Below, one piece after another: positions 19,398-28,517 of a stretch of DNA of 64,000 bases. Below the pieces are notes generated by a model. That model was given only the letters and a program-made list of their open reading frames with translations, had not been told where the DNA came from and did not search any database. Position 1 is the first letter of the stretch; every line of letters starts with the position of its first letter. Position numbers and translations under genes: made by a program. This DNA is from Arthrobacter globiformis NBRC 12137 (GTDB lineage Bacteria; Actinomycetota; Actinomycetes; Actinomycetales; Micrococcaceae): positions 80,037 through 144,036 of the forward strand of contig NZ_BAEG01000039.1 in the NCBI RefSeq assembly GCF_000238915.1, read 5' to 3'.

Positions 19398-21365
19398 ATG
19401 AAGGGCAGGACCGGACGCGCGCCCAGCCCGTGGCACCGCTATGTCCAGGCGGCAGTGGACTTCCCTAGGGCCGACTCCACGTCACATGAGTCCGGCGCCG
19501 GCGATTCTGCCCCAACGGAATCAGTGCCGTCTCAGTCTCCGTCCCGTGCCGGTCCCGCGACTACTCTCGGCCAGAAAATCCGTGCGGACATCCGCCGTCG
19601 TCTGCTGCCGGACGAGCAGGACGCGGCCCCATCTGAATCCAACCGGCGTCGAACCGATCTTCGCCTTGCCCCGGCTGCACTGCTCGTGTGGGCCGCCACG
19701 GTCGCCGGACCATGGCTGACACCAATCGGCCTACTGTTTATCTGGGGCAGTCTCGCTGCGTGTGCCGGAGTGCTGCTGGCGATGGTCCTGCGCAGGAAGA
19801 GCGCCGGAAGGCACTGGCGGCGCAGTTTCCTGACCACCCTGACGGCAGCACTCATGCTGGCCGCAGCGTCGACAGCTCATTCTGCCGTGTCCTCGGCCCA
19901 GCGCCATGACGACCAGGTGGCAGGACTGATCGCCGGGCGGGCGTCAGTTGTGGTGGAAGCCGAGATCACCGGGTCTCCGCGAGCCCTCAAGACACCTGGC
20001 CCCTCGGGCCGTGACGAACGCTGGGCAGTCGGGGCGGTGGCCCGGTCGTTGACGTCCGGAGGCCACGTCACGCACGCCCAACTGCCGGTGGTCATCATTG
20101 GCGGGCAGGAATGGCAGCATGCCGGCACCGGCCAGTTGCTCCGGGTCACCGGAAAGCTCCGGCCTCCGGACCCGGGCCGCGTGGAGGCAGCGATGTTGAC
20201 TGCGTCCTCACCGCCCGCCCGGCTCGCACCAGCGCAGGACTGGCAGCAGGCGCCGGCCGCGCTGGGCAAGAGGTTCGCCTCGGCCTCGGCATGGCTGGCC
20301 CCCGACCCAAAGGGCCTCCTCCCGGGCATGGTCACGGGCGATACCGGTGGCCTCGACGAAGGGCTCGAGACAGCCATGAAAACCGTTGGCCTGACGCACC
20401 TGACTGCGGTGTCCGGTGCCAACTGCAGCCTGATACTGGGCGCTCTGCTGTTGGCGGCACGCTCGCTGCGCCTTGCCAGGTTTCCCGCCGCTGCTGTCGC
20501 CCTCGCTGGCCTCGGGTTGTTCGTTCTCATGGTGGGGCCCGATGCCAGCGTGCTCAGGGCATCGCTGATGGGTGCGATTGCATTGGCGTCCCTGGCGGGC
20601 GGCAGGGCAGGCCGGGGACTCAGTTTCCTTTGCCTGGCCGTGATTGCCCTGCTGCTCGTGGAGCCGGAACTGGGCGTCAGCTTCGGGTTCCTGCTCTCCG
20701 TCCTCGCCACCCTGGGGATCATTGTGCTGGGCCGCTGCGTCATGGGCTGGTTTCCAGCAAACGCGCCGCGCTGGGCTGCAGCAGCTGTTGCCGTACCCCT
20801 GTCAGCCCAAGTCCTGTGCGGCCCTGTCATCGTGGTGCTGCAGCCGCAGTTTTCCACCTACTCGCTGCTGGCCAACGTGCTTGTTGCCCCGCTCGTAGCG
20901 CCCGTGACCATCCTGGGTACGGCTGCAGTGACGCTCCTGCCACTCGCTCCGTGGCTGGCCACCTTCCTTATCGGCGCGGCGGGCTTCTTTGCCGGCGGAG
21001 TGGCAGCCGTCGCCCGGTTCACCGCCGGTCTTCCCGGTGCCGCGCCGCCCTGGCCGGAGGGCGTGTTCGGGTTGCTGACCATGCTGCTGTTCTCCGTTGT
21101 GACATTGTTGTCCGTGTGGATGGCCGCCCATCCCGCCCGGACCATCAAGCTGGTGTTCGCCGCGCACGCTGGCACTGTCCGCCTCCTTGACCGGCTGCCG
21201 GAGGTCAGGCTCCGCCGCGCCAGCCCCGCCGATCATGGGAGACTTAGACTCTGCAACCTGAACTCCGGGAGGAATCACCAGTGGCCGCTGCCCAGCAACG
21301 ACCGAAGACGCCCGCAGCCAATGCGGCGTCGTGGCGAGACGTGGCCCCTGCGGCGGTCGTCCTGA
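19398..21365 (+). CDS. comEC: ComEC/Rec2 DNA-uptake channel protein, no metallo-beta-lactamase domain
   Basis: A 655-residue polytopic membrane protein. Residues about 1-100 are hydrophilic, followed by two membrane helices, a soluble OB-like region (VVEAEITGSPRALK, ITGKLRPPDPGRVEA-like) and the competence core beginning LPGMVTGDTGGLDEGLETAM and HLTAVSGANCSLILG, then roughly eight helices. ComEC transports single-stranded DNA across the membrane. The C-terminal metallo-beta-lactamase-like nuclease domain found in Bacillus is absent; the protein stops after the last helix. The final 25 or so codons overlap holA by 85 nt and look non-conserved. Together with comEA it suggests DNA uptake, though other competence genes are not here. 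Confidence 0.85.
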   Translation: MKGRTGRAPSPWHRYVQAAVDFPRADSTSHESGAGDSAPTESVPSQSPSRAGPATTLGQKIRADIRRRLLPDEQDAAPSESNRRRTDLRLAPAALLVWAATVAGPWLTPIGLLFIWGSLAACAGVLLAMVLRRKSAGRHWRRSFLTTLTAALMLAAASTAHSAVSSAQRHDDQVAGLIAGRASVVVEAEITGSPRALKTPGPSGRDERWAVGAVARSLTSGGHVTHAQLPVVIIGGQEWQHAGTGQLLRVTGKLRPPDPGRVEAAMLTASSPPARLAPAQDWQQAPAALGKRFASASAWLAPDPKGLLPGMVTGDTGGLDEGLETAMKTVGLTHLTAVSGANCSLILGALLLAARSLRLARFPAAAVALAGLGLFVLMVGPDASVLRASLMGAIALASLAGGRAGRGLSFLCLAVIALLLVEPELGVSFGFLLSVLATLGIIVLGRCVMGWFPANAPRWAAAAVAVPLSAQVLCGPVIVVLQPQFSTYSLLANVLVAPLVAPVTILGTAAVTLLPLAPWLATFLIGAAGFFAGGVAAVARFTAGLPGAAPPWPEGVFGLLTMLLFSVVTLLSVWMAAHPARTIKLVFAAHAGTVRLLDRLPEVRLRRASPADHGRLRLCNLNSGRNHQWPLPSNDRRRPQPMRRRGETWPLRRSS

Positions 21366-22294
21366 TTACGGGTCCCGAGGAGTACCTCGGCATCCGCGCG
21401 ATGGACCGTGTCCGGAGCCAGGTGCGTGCGGCCGCGCCGGACGTCGAAATCACCAGGCTCACTGCCGGCTCGTACGAGGCCGGGGCGCTGGCCATGAACG
21501 TCAGCCCGTCGCTGTTCGGTGAGAGCAAGCTGATTGAGGTGGACGGCCTCGAAGCAATGAACGACGCCTTTCTGGCGGACGCACTGACCTATCTCAAGCA
21601 TGTGGAGCAGGATGCTGTCCTCGTGCTCCGGCACGGCGGCGGAACCCGCGGCAAGAAGCTTCTCGACGCCGTGAAGGCCGGGGGATGGCCGACCGTCGAC
21701 TGCCAGCCGTTGAAAAAAGATGCGGAAAAGACCGCCTTTGTCACCGCGGAGTTCAAGGCCGCCGGCAGGCGGATCACTCCGGAAGCAGTGCAGTCCCTGG
21801 TCAACGCGGTGGGCGCCAATCTGTCCGAGCTGGCGGCGGCGTGCAGCCAGCTCATTGCCGACGCCTCCACTGCCGTCGACGCTGACATGGTCGACCGCTA
21901 CTACGGCGGCAGGGTCGAAGCAACGGCCTTCAAGGTGGCAGACGCCGCGATGGCAGGCAACGGTCCGGTGGCGCTGTCCACGCTCCGTCACGCTCTGGCC
22001 ACCGGTGCCGATCCGGTGCCGCTGGTCGCTGCCCTGGCGGCGAAGCTGCGGACAGTTGCCAAGGTCGCCGGCGCCAAGGGCTCGGCGGCTCAGATCGCCA
22101 AGCAGTTGGGCATGCAGCCGTGGCTGGTGGAGCAGGCGCAGCGGGACGTCCGCAGGTGGACGCCGGAGGGCCTGGCGCGGTCCATCCAAGTCACGGCCGA
22201 AGCCGATGCCCAGGTCAAAGGGCTATCCCGTGATCCGGTCTACGCTGTGGAACACGCCGTGACGGTGATAGCGGCGGCTGCCCGCGGTCGATAG
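21281..22294 (+). CDS. holA: DNA polymerase III subunit delta
   Basis: A 337-residue clamp-loader subunit. AVVLITGPEEYLGIRAMDRV is the modified P-loop-like start of domain I, and the family pattern continues with LFGESKLIEVDGLE and the C-terminal helical collar (LRHALATGADPVPLVAALAAKLRTVAKV, WLVEQAQRDVRRW). Delta opens the beta clamp during loading. GTG 21281 is supported by GGGAGGA 7 nt upstream. The start overlaps the end of comEC by 85 nt in another frame, so expression is probably coupled; the comEC-holA-rpsT order is common in actinobacteria. Confidence 0.93.
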   Translation: MAAAQQRPKTPAANAASWRDVAPAAVVLITGPEEYLGIRAMDRVRSQVRAAAPDVEITRLTAGSYEAGALAMNVSPSLFGESKLIEVDGLEAMNDAFLADALTYLKHVEQDAVLVLRHGGGTRGKKLLDAVKAGGWPTVDCQPLKKDAEKTAFVTAEFKAAGRRITPEAVQSLVNAVGANLSELAAACSQLIADASTAVDADMVDRYYGGRVEATAFKVADAAMAGNGPVALSTLRHALATGADPVPLVAALAAKLRTVAKVAGAKGSAAQIAKQLGMQPWLVEQAQRDVRRWTPEGLARSIQVTAEADAQVKGLSRDPVYAVEHAVTVIAAAARGR

Positions 22295-22453
22295 CCCGGC
22301 GCCGCGGGAATTGGCGGACGCGAAGGAGGCGGAACTGGCCGCCTCCCGGCCCTGCACCCGGTGGACGCGGTCTGAAGTGGCCGGACTCGGAACGGGGGCC
22401 GGAAGTCCGGGGACCGCCGTCGGGAAGCACCGCCGTCGGAAGTTAAAAGAGAA

Positions 22454-22480
22454 GTGGCCGGCACCAACGGTGCCGGCCAC
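22454..22480 (-). terminator. rpsT terminator
   Basis: Perfect 12-bp stem (22454-22465 with 22469-22480) and AAC loop; on the minus strand it is followed by TTCTCTTTTAACT. It lies 30 bp after the rpsT stop. It could also serve holA from the other side. Confidence 0.85.
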
Positions 22481-22509
22481 AAGCATCAGTTCAAATGAAC
22501 TGGAAAACC

Positions 22510-22770
22510 TTAGAGTGCGTTGACCTTCTTGGAGATCGCCGACTTGCGGTTTGCAGCGTTGTTCTTGTGCAGAACACCCTTGCTGACAGCCTTGTCCAGC
22601 TTGCGGCTGGCAGAAACGAGCGCAGTAGTAGCAGCTTCCTTGTCGGAGGACTCAACGGCGGTGTTGACGGCGCGGATGGCCGTCTTCAGCTCAGACTTGA
22701 CTGCGTTGTTGCGCAGGCGAGCCTTCTCGTTGGTCAGGATGCGCTTCTTCTGGGACTTGATATTTGCCAC
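22510..22770 (-). CDS. rpsT: 30S ribosomal protein S20
   Basis: An 86-residue primary 16S rRNA-binding protein. It starts [18 protein letters not shown] (GTG start at 22770), the invariant S20 opening, and carries the second conserved block [25 protein letters not shown]. Very basic, all-helical. AGAGAG precedes the start. It is monocistronic between convergent holA and upstream PemK-like gene, with its own terminator. It is probably the most highly expressed small gene in the window. Confidence 0.97.
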   Translation of the reverse strand: MANIKSQKKRILTNEKARLRNNAVKSELKTAIRAVNTAVESSDKEAATTALVSASRKLDKAVSKGVLHKNNAANRKSAISKKVNAL

Positions 22771-22899
22771 GTGTGAACTCTCTTTGTAATGCGGAAATGG
22801 TCTAGAGGGCTTTCAAGCTGGCCTTGACTGAGCGGCGTGGGGATACCTATGGCGGCCAGCCATCAGTGACCGTCGACCTGCACGGACACACAGCTATAA

Positions 22900-22908
22900 A
22901 TCTTAGCA
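22900..22908 (-). promoter_or_regulatory. Candidate extended -10 of rpsT
   Basis: On the minus strand TGC-TAAGAT (22908-22900), a TGn-extended -10 about 130 nt before the rpsT start. No clear -35 is seen. Start-site mapping would be needed to confirm. Confidence 0.35.
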
Positions 22909-22955
22909 GGTCGCGGCCATTTGTGGCCATTCAGCCCGCGGACGGCGCGCCGGCG

Positions 22956-23516
22956 TCACTTCCAGCCGTGCAGCAGCCGTAACTCGTCCGCCACCAGCCT
23001 AAACTTCTTCCGCTCCAGAACCGAGCCCTCGCGCCGAATGTCGGCCGGATGGATCTGCAGGACGCGGTCCAGCTTGGCCTCGCTGGGGCGGCCCTGCCTG
23101 TCCCACGGGCCGGTGCCGATATCCACATAATCGCGGCGGGCACGCGGGTGGCCGTCATGGTCCTTGCTGGTCAGCATCAGACCCAGCAGGTACCGCCCAT
23201 GGCTGCCAACAAGGAGGACCGGCCGGTCCTTGCCCCGTGAATGGTCCTCTTCGAAGGGAACCCAGGTCCACACGATCTCGCCGGGGTCCGGGCGGCCGTC
23301 CGGGGAAGGGGCGTACCGCAGCGTCGCCGTGCCGGTGAAGTCGCCCGGGTAGGTCCCCGTTACGCCGGCCCGGAGCCGGGCCGCGTTTCCGGACCTGCCC
23401 GGGGCGGGCGCCCGAGTGGCGGGCGCCGGAGTCCGGCCCGCCGGCTTCCTTAGCACCCCGAGGAAGCGCAGCGATGCTCGGACGGCGCCGCCGATGGAGG
23501 AGAAGTTCAATGCCAT
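22956..23516 (-). CDS. PemK/MazF-fold protein, orphan (no antitoxin seen)
   Basis: About 186 residues. The C-terminal 130 residues fit the PemK/MazF fold in the actinobacterial housekeeping variant: GEIVWTWVPFEED, GKDRPVLLVGSHG, LLGLMLTSKDHDG and WKAEL-type strands (SEAKLDRVLQIHPADIR). The N-terminus (1-60) is a basic Pro/Arg linker. MazF proteins are RNA endonucleases with an adjacent antitoxin; no antitoxin gene is present on either side, so a toxin role is doubtful. ATG 23516 is preceded by TAGGGT at 23524-23529 (7 nt) and no SD, fitting a leaderless mRNA. Neighbours rpsT and lepA suggest a stable chromosomal gene. Confidence 0.75.
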   Translation of the reverse strand: MALNFSSIGGAVRASLRFLGVLRKPAGRTPAPATRAPAPGRSGNAARLRAGVTGTYPGDFTGTATLRYAPSPDGRPDPGEIVWTWVPFEEDHSRGKDRPVLLVGSHGRYLLGLMLTSKDHDGHPRARRDYVDIGTGPWDRQGRPSEAKLDRVLQIHPADIRREGSVLERKKFRLVADELRLLHGWK

Positions 23517-23697
23517 GCGGGCCACCCTACCGGCGCGGCCTCCGCACCTGCCGGACCTCCGGGCGTGCGGCCGCACGAAATGTACTGCCAGCGCCCGGGA
23601 CGTGGGAGACTAGAGGTTCAGATATTGCGGCAGGCAGCAGGATGGCCAGAGTTCAGCCTGAACAACGCCGCTGAAATGCCAACAGTAAGGACCCTGC

Positions 23698-25551
23698 GTG
23701 TCTCCCATGGCCCGCACCGCCCCGGTGCCCGCCGCGACAGATCCGGCCATTATTCGGAATTTCTGCATCATCGCGCACATTGACCACGGTAAGTCCACCC
23801 TGGCCGACCGCATGCTGCAGTTCACCGGCGTCGTGCAGTCCCGCGACATGAAGGCCCAGTATCTGGACCGCATGGATATCGAGCGCGAGCGCGGCATCAC
23901 CATCAAGTCCCAGGCCGTCCGCATGCCCTGGGAACTCGACGGCAAGAGCTACGCCCTGAACATGATCGACACGCCGGGCCACGTGGACTTCACCTACGAG
24001 GTGTCCCGCTCGCTCGCCGCCTGCGAGGGGGCCGTTCTGCTGGTGGACGCAGCGCAGGGCATCGAGGCCCAGACGCTGGCCAACCTGTACCTGGCCATGG
24101 AAAACGACCTCACCATCATCCCGGTCCTGAACAAGATCGACCTGCCGGCCGCCCAGCCGGAGAAGTACGCCGCCGAACTGGCCAGCCTGATCGGCGGCGA
24201 TCCCGAAGACGTGCTGCTGGTCTCCGGCAAGACCGGCGTGGGTGTCGAGGCACTGCTGGACAAGATCGTGCGCGACCTGCCCGCACCGGTCGGCGACCCC
24301 GATGCACCTGCCCGGGCCATGATCTTCGACTCCGTCTACGACACGTACCGCGGCGTGGTCACCTATGTCCGCGTGGTGGACGGGATGCTGCACCCGCGCG
24401 AGCGGATCCAGATGATGTCCACCAAGGCCAGCCACGAACTCCTGGAAATCGGCGTCAGCTCCCCGGAGCCCATCCCGTCCAAGGGCCTGGGCGTCGGCGA
24501 GGTGGGGTACCTCATCACCGGTGTTAAGGATGTCCGCCAGTCGAAGGTGGGTGACACCGTCACCAACCTCGCCAAGCCCGCCGCGGAATCGCTGAGCGGC
24601 TATGCGGATCCCAAACCGATGGTGTTCTCGGGCCTCTACCCGCTGGACGGCACCGACTACCCGGTGCTCCGCGACGCACTGGACAAGCTCAAGCTGAACG
24701 ACGCCGCCCTGATCTACGAACCGGAAACCTCCGCAGCACTCGGCTTCGGCTTCCGCGTGGGCTTCCTCGGCCTGCTGCACCTGGAGATCGTCCGTGAGCG
24801 CCTCGAACGCGAATTCAACCTGGACCTGATTTCCACGGCCCCGAACGTGGTCTACGAGGTCACGCTCGAGGACAAGAACGTGGTCACTGTGACCAACCCC
24901 AGCGAATTCCCCTCCGGGAAGATCAACGAGGTCCGCGAACCCATGGTGGCCGCGACAATCCTCGCGCCCAACGAGTTCGTCGGTGCCATCATGGAGCTCT
25001 GCCAGGGCCGCCGCGGCGTCATGCGCGGCATGGACTACCTGTCCGAGGACCGGGTCGAGCTGCGGTACTGGATGCCCTTGGCCGAAATTGTTTTCGACTT
25101 CTTCGACCTGCTCAAGTCCAAGACGCGCGGCTACGCCTCGCTGGACTGGAAGGCCGACGGCGAACAGGTCGCCGACCTTGTCAAGGTGGACATCCTGCTC
25201 CAGGGCGAACAGGTGGACGCCTTCAGCGCCATCACCCACAAGGACAAGGCCTATGCCTACGGCGTGATGATGACCGGCAAGCTGCGCGAACTTATCCCGC
25301 GCCAGCAGTTCGAGGTGCCCATCCAGGCGGCCATCGGGTCCAGGATCATCGCCCGCGAGTCCATCCGTGCCATCCGCAAGGACGTTCTGGCCAAGTGCTA
25401 CGGCGGTGACATCTCCCGTAAGCGCAAACTGCTCGAAAAGCAGAAGGAAGGCAAGAAGCGCATGAAGATGGTGGGGCGCGTGGAAGTGCCGCAGGAAGCC
25501 TTCATCGCCGCCCTGACCACCGACGAGTCCAAGGACAAGGCCAAGAAGTAG
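23698..25551 (+). CDS. lepA: Elongation factor 4 (back-translocase)
   Basis: Ribosomal GTPase of 617 residues. G1 is [17 protein letters not shown]2 region [13 protein letters not shown]3 DTPGHVDF, G4 LNKIDLP. Domains resembling EF-G II, III and V follow, and the C-terminal domain unique to LepA ([50 protein letters not shown]) is complete. It remodels stalled ribosomes and aids 30S biogenesis. GTG 23698 has AAGGA 6 nt upstream; an ATG three codons later is possible. hemW follows 39 bp downstream, a common actinobacterial pair. Confidence 0.97.
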   Translation: MSPMARTAPVPAATDPAIIRNFCIIAHIDHGKSTLADRMLQFTGVVQSRDMKAQYLDRMDIERERGITIKSQAVRMPWELDGKSYALNMIDTPGHVDFTYEVSRSLAACEGAVLLVDAAQGIEAQTLANLYLAMENDLTIIPVLNKIDLPAAQPEKYAAELASLIGGDPEDVLLVSGKTGVGVEALLDKIVRDLPAPVGDPDAPARAMIFDSVYDTYRGVVTYVRVVDGMLHPRERIQMMSTKASHELLEIGVSSPEPIPSKGLGVGEVGYLITGVKDVRQSKVGDTVTNLAKPAAESLSGYADPKPMVFSGLYPLDGTDYPVLRDALDKLKLNDAALIYEPETSAALGFGFRVGFLGLLHLEIVRERLEREFNLDLISTAPNVVYEVTLEDKNVVTVTNPSEFPSGKINEVREPMVAATILAPNEFVGAIMELCQGRRGVMRGMDYLSEDRVELRYWMPLAEIVFDFFDLLKSKTRGYASLDWKADGEQVADLVKVDILLQGEQVDAFSAITHKDKAYAYGVMMTGKLRELIPRQQFEVPIQAAIGSRIIARESIRAIRKDVLAKCYGGDISRKRKLLEKQKEGKKRMKMVGRVEVPQEAFIAALTTDESKDKAKK

Positions 25552-25590
25552 TGGTGAAAACCGTGGCTGCAACCTCCGGAGGCCGCACGC

Positions 25591-26820
25591 ATGCCTAGCG
25601 TTCTTCCCCTGGGTGACCCCGCGCCGTCGGACGGCCGCCTGCCGGAGCAGGCGGCCAGCGGTGCAGCCAGCCGGGCCTTCGGGCTCTACGTGCACATCCC
25701 GTTTTGCGCGGTGCGCTGCGGTTACTGCGACTTCAACACCTACACCGCAACCGAGCTTGGCGGCGGCGCGTCCCAGGACGCCTACGCCTCCACCGCCATC
25801 TCGGAAGTGGACTTTGCCGCGCGGGTCCTTGAAGAGTCGGGCCTGCCTGCCCGCAAGCTGAGCACCGTCTTCTTCGGCGGCGGCACGCCCACGCTCCTGC
25901 CGGCCGAGGATCTGGCTCGAATCCTCCGTGCCGCCATAGACACGTGGGGGATCGAACCCGGCGCCGAGGTGACCACGGAAGCCAACCCGGATTCCGTCAC
26001 GCCGGAGTCTCTGCAGCTGCTCGCGGACGCGGGCTTCACACGGGTCTCCTTCGGCATGCAGTCCGCCGTGCCGCACGTGCTGAAGGTCCTCGACCGCACC
26101 CACACTCCGAGCCGAGTCCCGCTCGTGGTGCAGTGGGCGCGCGACGCCGGACTCGCCGTCAGCCTGGACCTCATCTACGGCACGCCCGGCGAGTCACTGG
26201 ACGACTGGCGTTACTCCCTGGAGACCGCTCTGTCGTACCGGCCGGACCACATCAGCGCCTACGCATTGATTGTGGAGGACGGCACCAAGCTCGCCGCCCA
26301 GATCCGCCGTGGCGAAGTTCCGGGGATCGACGACGACGACCATGCCGACAAATATGAACTCGCCGACCGGATGATTTCCGACGCCGGCCTGCACTGGTAC
26401 GAGGTCAGCAACTGGTCCGCGACGCCGGAGCAGGCGTGCCGTCACAACCTCGCCTACTGGCGCGGGGATGACTGGTGGGGCATCGGACCCGGCGCGCACT
26501 CGCATGTGGGCGGGGTGCGCTGGTGGAACGTCAAGCACCCCACCGCGTATGCCGGCCGGCTTGCCTCAGGCGCCTCGCCGGCGGCAGGTCGGGAGACCCT
26601 CGACGCGGAAACCCGGAGCGTCGAAAAGGTCATGCTGGAAGCCCGCCTATCCTCCGGGCTGCAAACGGCTGCGCTCTCACCCTCAGGCCGGAAGGCCGTG
26701 GCCGGGCTGATCGCCGACGGTCTTGTGGCGCCAGCGGACGCCTTCCGCGGCCGGCTGGTCCTGACCCTCAAAGGCCGGCTGCTGGCCGACGCCGTGGTCC
26801 GCAGGATCCTGCCGGACTGA
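25591..26820 (+). CDS. hemW: Radical SAM heme chaperone HemW
   Basis: A 409-residue radical SAM protein with the cluster motif YVHIPFCAVRCGYCDFNTY (CxxxCxxC near residue 37) and the HemN/HemW segment VFFGGGTPTLLPAEDLARIL, then TTEANPDSV and SFGMQSA. The extra Cys of coproporphyrinogen dehydrogenase HemN is absent at the usual place, which favours the HemW heme-binding chaperone over an oxidase; older annotations call it coproporphyrinogen III oxidase. It may deliver heme to respiratory enzymes. GGAGG at 25577-25581 supports the ATG. It probably shares a transcript with lepA. Confidence 0.92.
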   Translation: MPSVLPLGDPAPSDGRLPEQAASGAASRAFGLYVHIPFCAVRCGYCDFNTYTATELGGGASQDAYASTAISEVDFAARVLEESGLPARKLSTVFFGGGTPTLLPAEDLARILRAAIDTWGIEPGAEVTTEANPDSVTPESLQLLADAGFTRVSFGMQSAVPHVLKVLDRTHTPSRVPLVVQWARDAGLAVSLDLIYGTPGESLDDWRYSLETALSYRPDHISAYALIVEDGTKLAAQIRRGEVPGIDDDDHADKYELADRMISDAGLHWYEVSNWSATPEQACRHNLAYWRGDDWWGIGPGAHSHVGGVRWWNVKHPTAYAGRLASGASPAAGRETLDAETRSVEKVMLEARLSSGLQTAALSPSGRKAVAGLIADGLVAPADAFRGRLVLTLKGRLLADAVVRRILPD

Positions 26821-26855
26821 AGCTCCCGGAGGCGCCACCGGCGCAAGGCTTAACA

Positions 26856-26893
26856 ACAGCGGCCCCAGAACCGAACAGGTCTGGGGCCGCTGT
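26856..26893. terminator. Bidirectional hairpin between convergent hemW and DUF4870 gene
   Basis: Perfect 14-bp stem (26856-26869 with 26880-26893) and a 10-nt loop, between the convergent stops. No strong U-run on the plus side. Confidence 0.7.
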
Positions 26894-26902
26894 CGTGTGC
26901 GC

Positions 26903-27322
26903 TTACTTAATCCAGCGGAGGTTGTACTGGTACCGGTGCGGCTGGCCCTTGTTGACGTGGACGCCCGCGGACACCGCGAAGCAGGTCAGCGCAATCCAGA
27001 TGAGCGTGGCCACGACGGCGAACAGATTGCCGACGACGGGAAGTAGCACCAGGAGGTTGGCCACGAAGGCTGCAATCGTCGGCGGCAGGGTGAAGTTGAG
27101 GGCTTCCTTGGACTCCTGCGCGGTGAACGGGCCGCGGTCGCGGAAGATGAGGTAAATCAGCAGTGCCGGAACACAGCCGAGGATGCCCCCGAAGTGCGCC
27201 AGGGTGGCCCACTGCCGGTCCTCGCTGGCGGTCAGCGGAAGCGCATTGGCCGGAACCCCATGGTACTGGGGCAGGTCCTGGCCGGACTGTGTGTCCCTGC
27301 GGTCGCGAGCGTCTTCTGCCAC
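26903..27322 (-). CDS. DUF4870 membrane protein
   Basis: A 139-residue protein with a hydrophilic N-terminus (about 40 residues) and the DUF4870/Tic20-like core: DRQWATLAHFGGIL, a membrane helix (CVPALLIYLIF), the conserved GPFTAQESKEALNFTL, and two more helices (AAFVANLLVLLPVVG, AVVATLIWIALTCFAVSAG). Function of the family is not established. GTG 27322 is chosen because AAGGA lies about 7 nt upstream; earlier in-frame starts lack an SD. Monocistronic. Confidence 0.85.
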   Translation of the reverse strand: MAEDARDRRDTQSGQDLPQYHGVPANALPLTASEDRQWATLAHFGGILGCVPALLIYLIFRDRGPFTAQESKEALNFTLPPTIAAFVANLLVLLPVVGNLFAVVATLIWIALTCFAVSAGVHVNKGQPHRYQYNLRWIK

Positions 27323-27454
27323 GGTGTCTTCCTTTAGCTTGCGTTGGTGCGATAGTGCGTTGATGGCGCCGGGGCCGCGGTGCGGTGGCGCCGTACCAAG
27401 GATACCGGCCCGTACGGGCAATCGCGGGCCCAACGCCGATTCGCGGGACCGGAT

Positions 27455-28306
27455 CTATGGAACAGTGAGGAAATCGATGACTTCTTCCACCCGGCCCAGC
27501 AGGGCAGGCTCAAGGTCGGCGTAGGTGCGCACGGCGCCAAGGAGTTTCTGCCAACCGAGGCCAATGTCTTCCTTCGTCCCGTGCGGCCAGCCGAAAGCCG
27601 TGAGGATACCGGTTTTCCAGTCCGTGCCGCGCGGCACCACCGGCCACTGCGGAATGCCCAGAACCGATGGCCGGATCGCCTGCCAGACGTCGACGTACGG
27701 GTGGCCCACGATCAGCACGTTCCCGGCGGCGCCGGGGGACGCCATCACGGCGTCGGCGATCCTGGACTCCTTGGAATCCGGGACCAGGTGGTCCACCAGA
27801 ACGCCAAGCCGGCGGCCGGGACCGGGACGGAAGGAGGCAACTGCCGCCGCCAGGTCGTCGATGCCATGGAGCGGCTCGACGACGATGCCCTCCACCCGGA
27901 GGTCGTCGCCCCAGACTTTTTCCACGAGTTCAGCATCATGCTTGCCTTCAACCCAGATCCGGCTAGCTTTGGCGACCTGCGCGCGCTGCCCTTCCACCCG
28001 GACCGAACCCGACGCCGTCCGCGCGGCGCCCTGCCCTGCGGGCTTGGCCTTGGGGGCCGGGGGCATCAGGCGGATCGGCTGCCCCTCCAGGAGGAATCCG
28101 AAGCCCAGCTTGAAGGACCGTGACTTTCCGCGGCGGTCTTCGAGCGCCACCAGGTGCATTCCGCCGGACTTCTCCACACGGGTTACTGCGCCCACCCAGC
28201 CGGACTGGACGTCCTCGAGCACCATGCCGCGCTCCACCGGGACCTCCGGCAGGCTGTTCTTGGCGGGCGCTGCGATCTCCTGCGCGCCCCAGGTCTGGTA
28301 CTGCAT
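27455..28306 (-). CDS. DUF3097 protein
   Basis: A 283-residue soluble protein of the actinobacterial DUF3097 family. Conserved stretches include VERGMVLEDVQSGWVGAVTRVEKSGG, IWVEGKHDAELVEKVWGDDLR and VLVDHLVPDSKESRIA. The second has the look of a Toprim-like metal-binding strand (EGKxD..., then DHLVxxSKE), so a nucleic-acid enzyme is conceivable, but this is only a resemblance. ATG 28306 begins the conserved MQYQTWGAQEI; 34 upstream codons in frame are unconserved. Divergent from hrcA. Confidence 0.8.
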   Translation of the reverse strand: MQYQTWGAQEIAAPAKNSLPEVPVERGMVLEDVQSGWVGAVTRVEKSGGMHLVALEDRRGKSRSFKLGFGFLLEGQPIRLMPPAPKAKPAGQGAARTASGSVRVEGQRAQVAKASRIWVEGKHDAELVEKVWGDDLRVEGIVVEPLHGIDDLAAAVASFRPGPGRRLGVLVDHLVPDSKESRIADAVMASPGAAGNVLIVGHPYVDVWQAIRPSVLGIPQWPVVPRGTDWKTGILTAFGWPHGTKEDIGLGWQKLLGAVRTYADLEPALLGRVEEVIDFLTVP

Positions 28307-28431
28307 TCGTTCACCGCTCTGCACTCGGAAGGAGCCGCTCCGGCCGCGGACATGCCGCCGGGGGACAGGCGCCCGGAATTTCGCCCGGAGCGGTACCAAT
28401 GCTAACAACGCGGCGACTCATATTAGACTTG

Positions 28432-28458
28432 TTAGCACTTAGGCATGTCGAGTGCTAA
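28432..28458. promoter_or_regulatory. CIRCE operator of hrcA-dnaJ
   Basis: TTAGCACTT (28432-28440), 9-nt spacer, GAGTGCTAA (28450-28458): the CIRCE consensus with a single deviation (TTAGCACTC expected on the left). TATTAG at 28421-28426 could be a -10 placing the operator at the transcription start. HrcA, encoded 60 bp downstream, is the known CIRCE repressor, so the operon is autoregulated and heat-inducible. Confidence 0.93.
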
Positions 28459-28517
28459 CCACAGCGTTGCGGGCAGGATTACCGCCCGGCGCGGGTATGG
28501 CCAAAAGGAGGTGGACT

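Noticed and set aside
22956..23516. Complete toxin-antitoxin pair at the PemK-like gene
   Set aside because: No small antitoxin frame with a DNA-binding motif is present on either side.
23653..26103. 816-codon minus-strand frame opposite lepA and hemW
   Set aside because: Spans two certain genes on the other strand; Gly/Arg/Val-biased composition without motifs.
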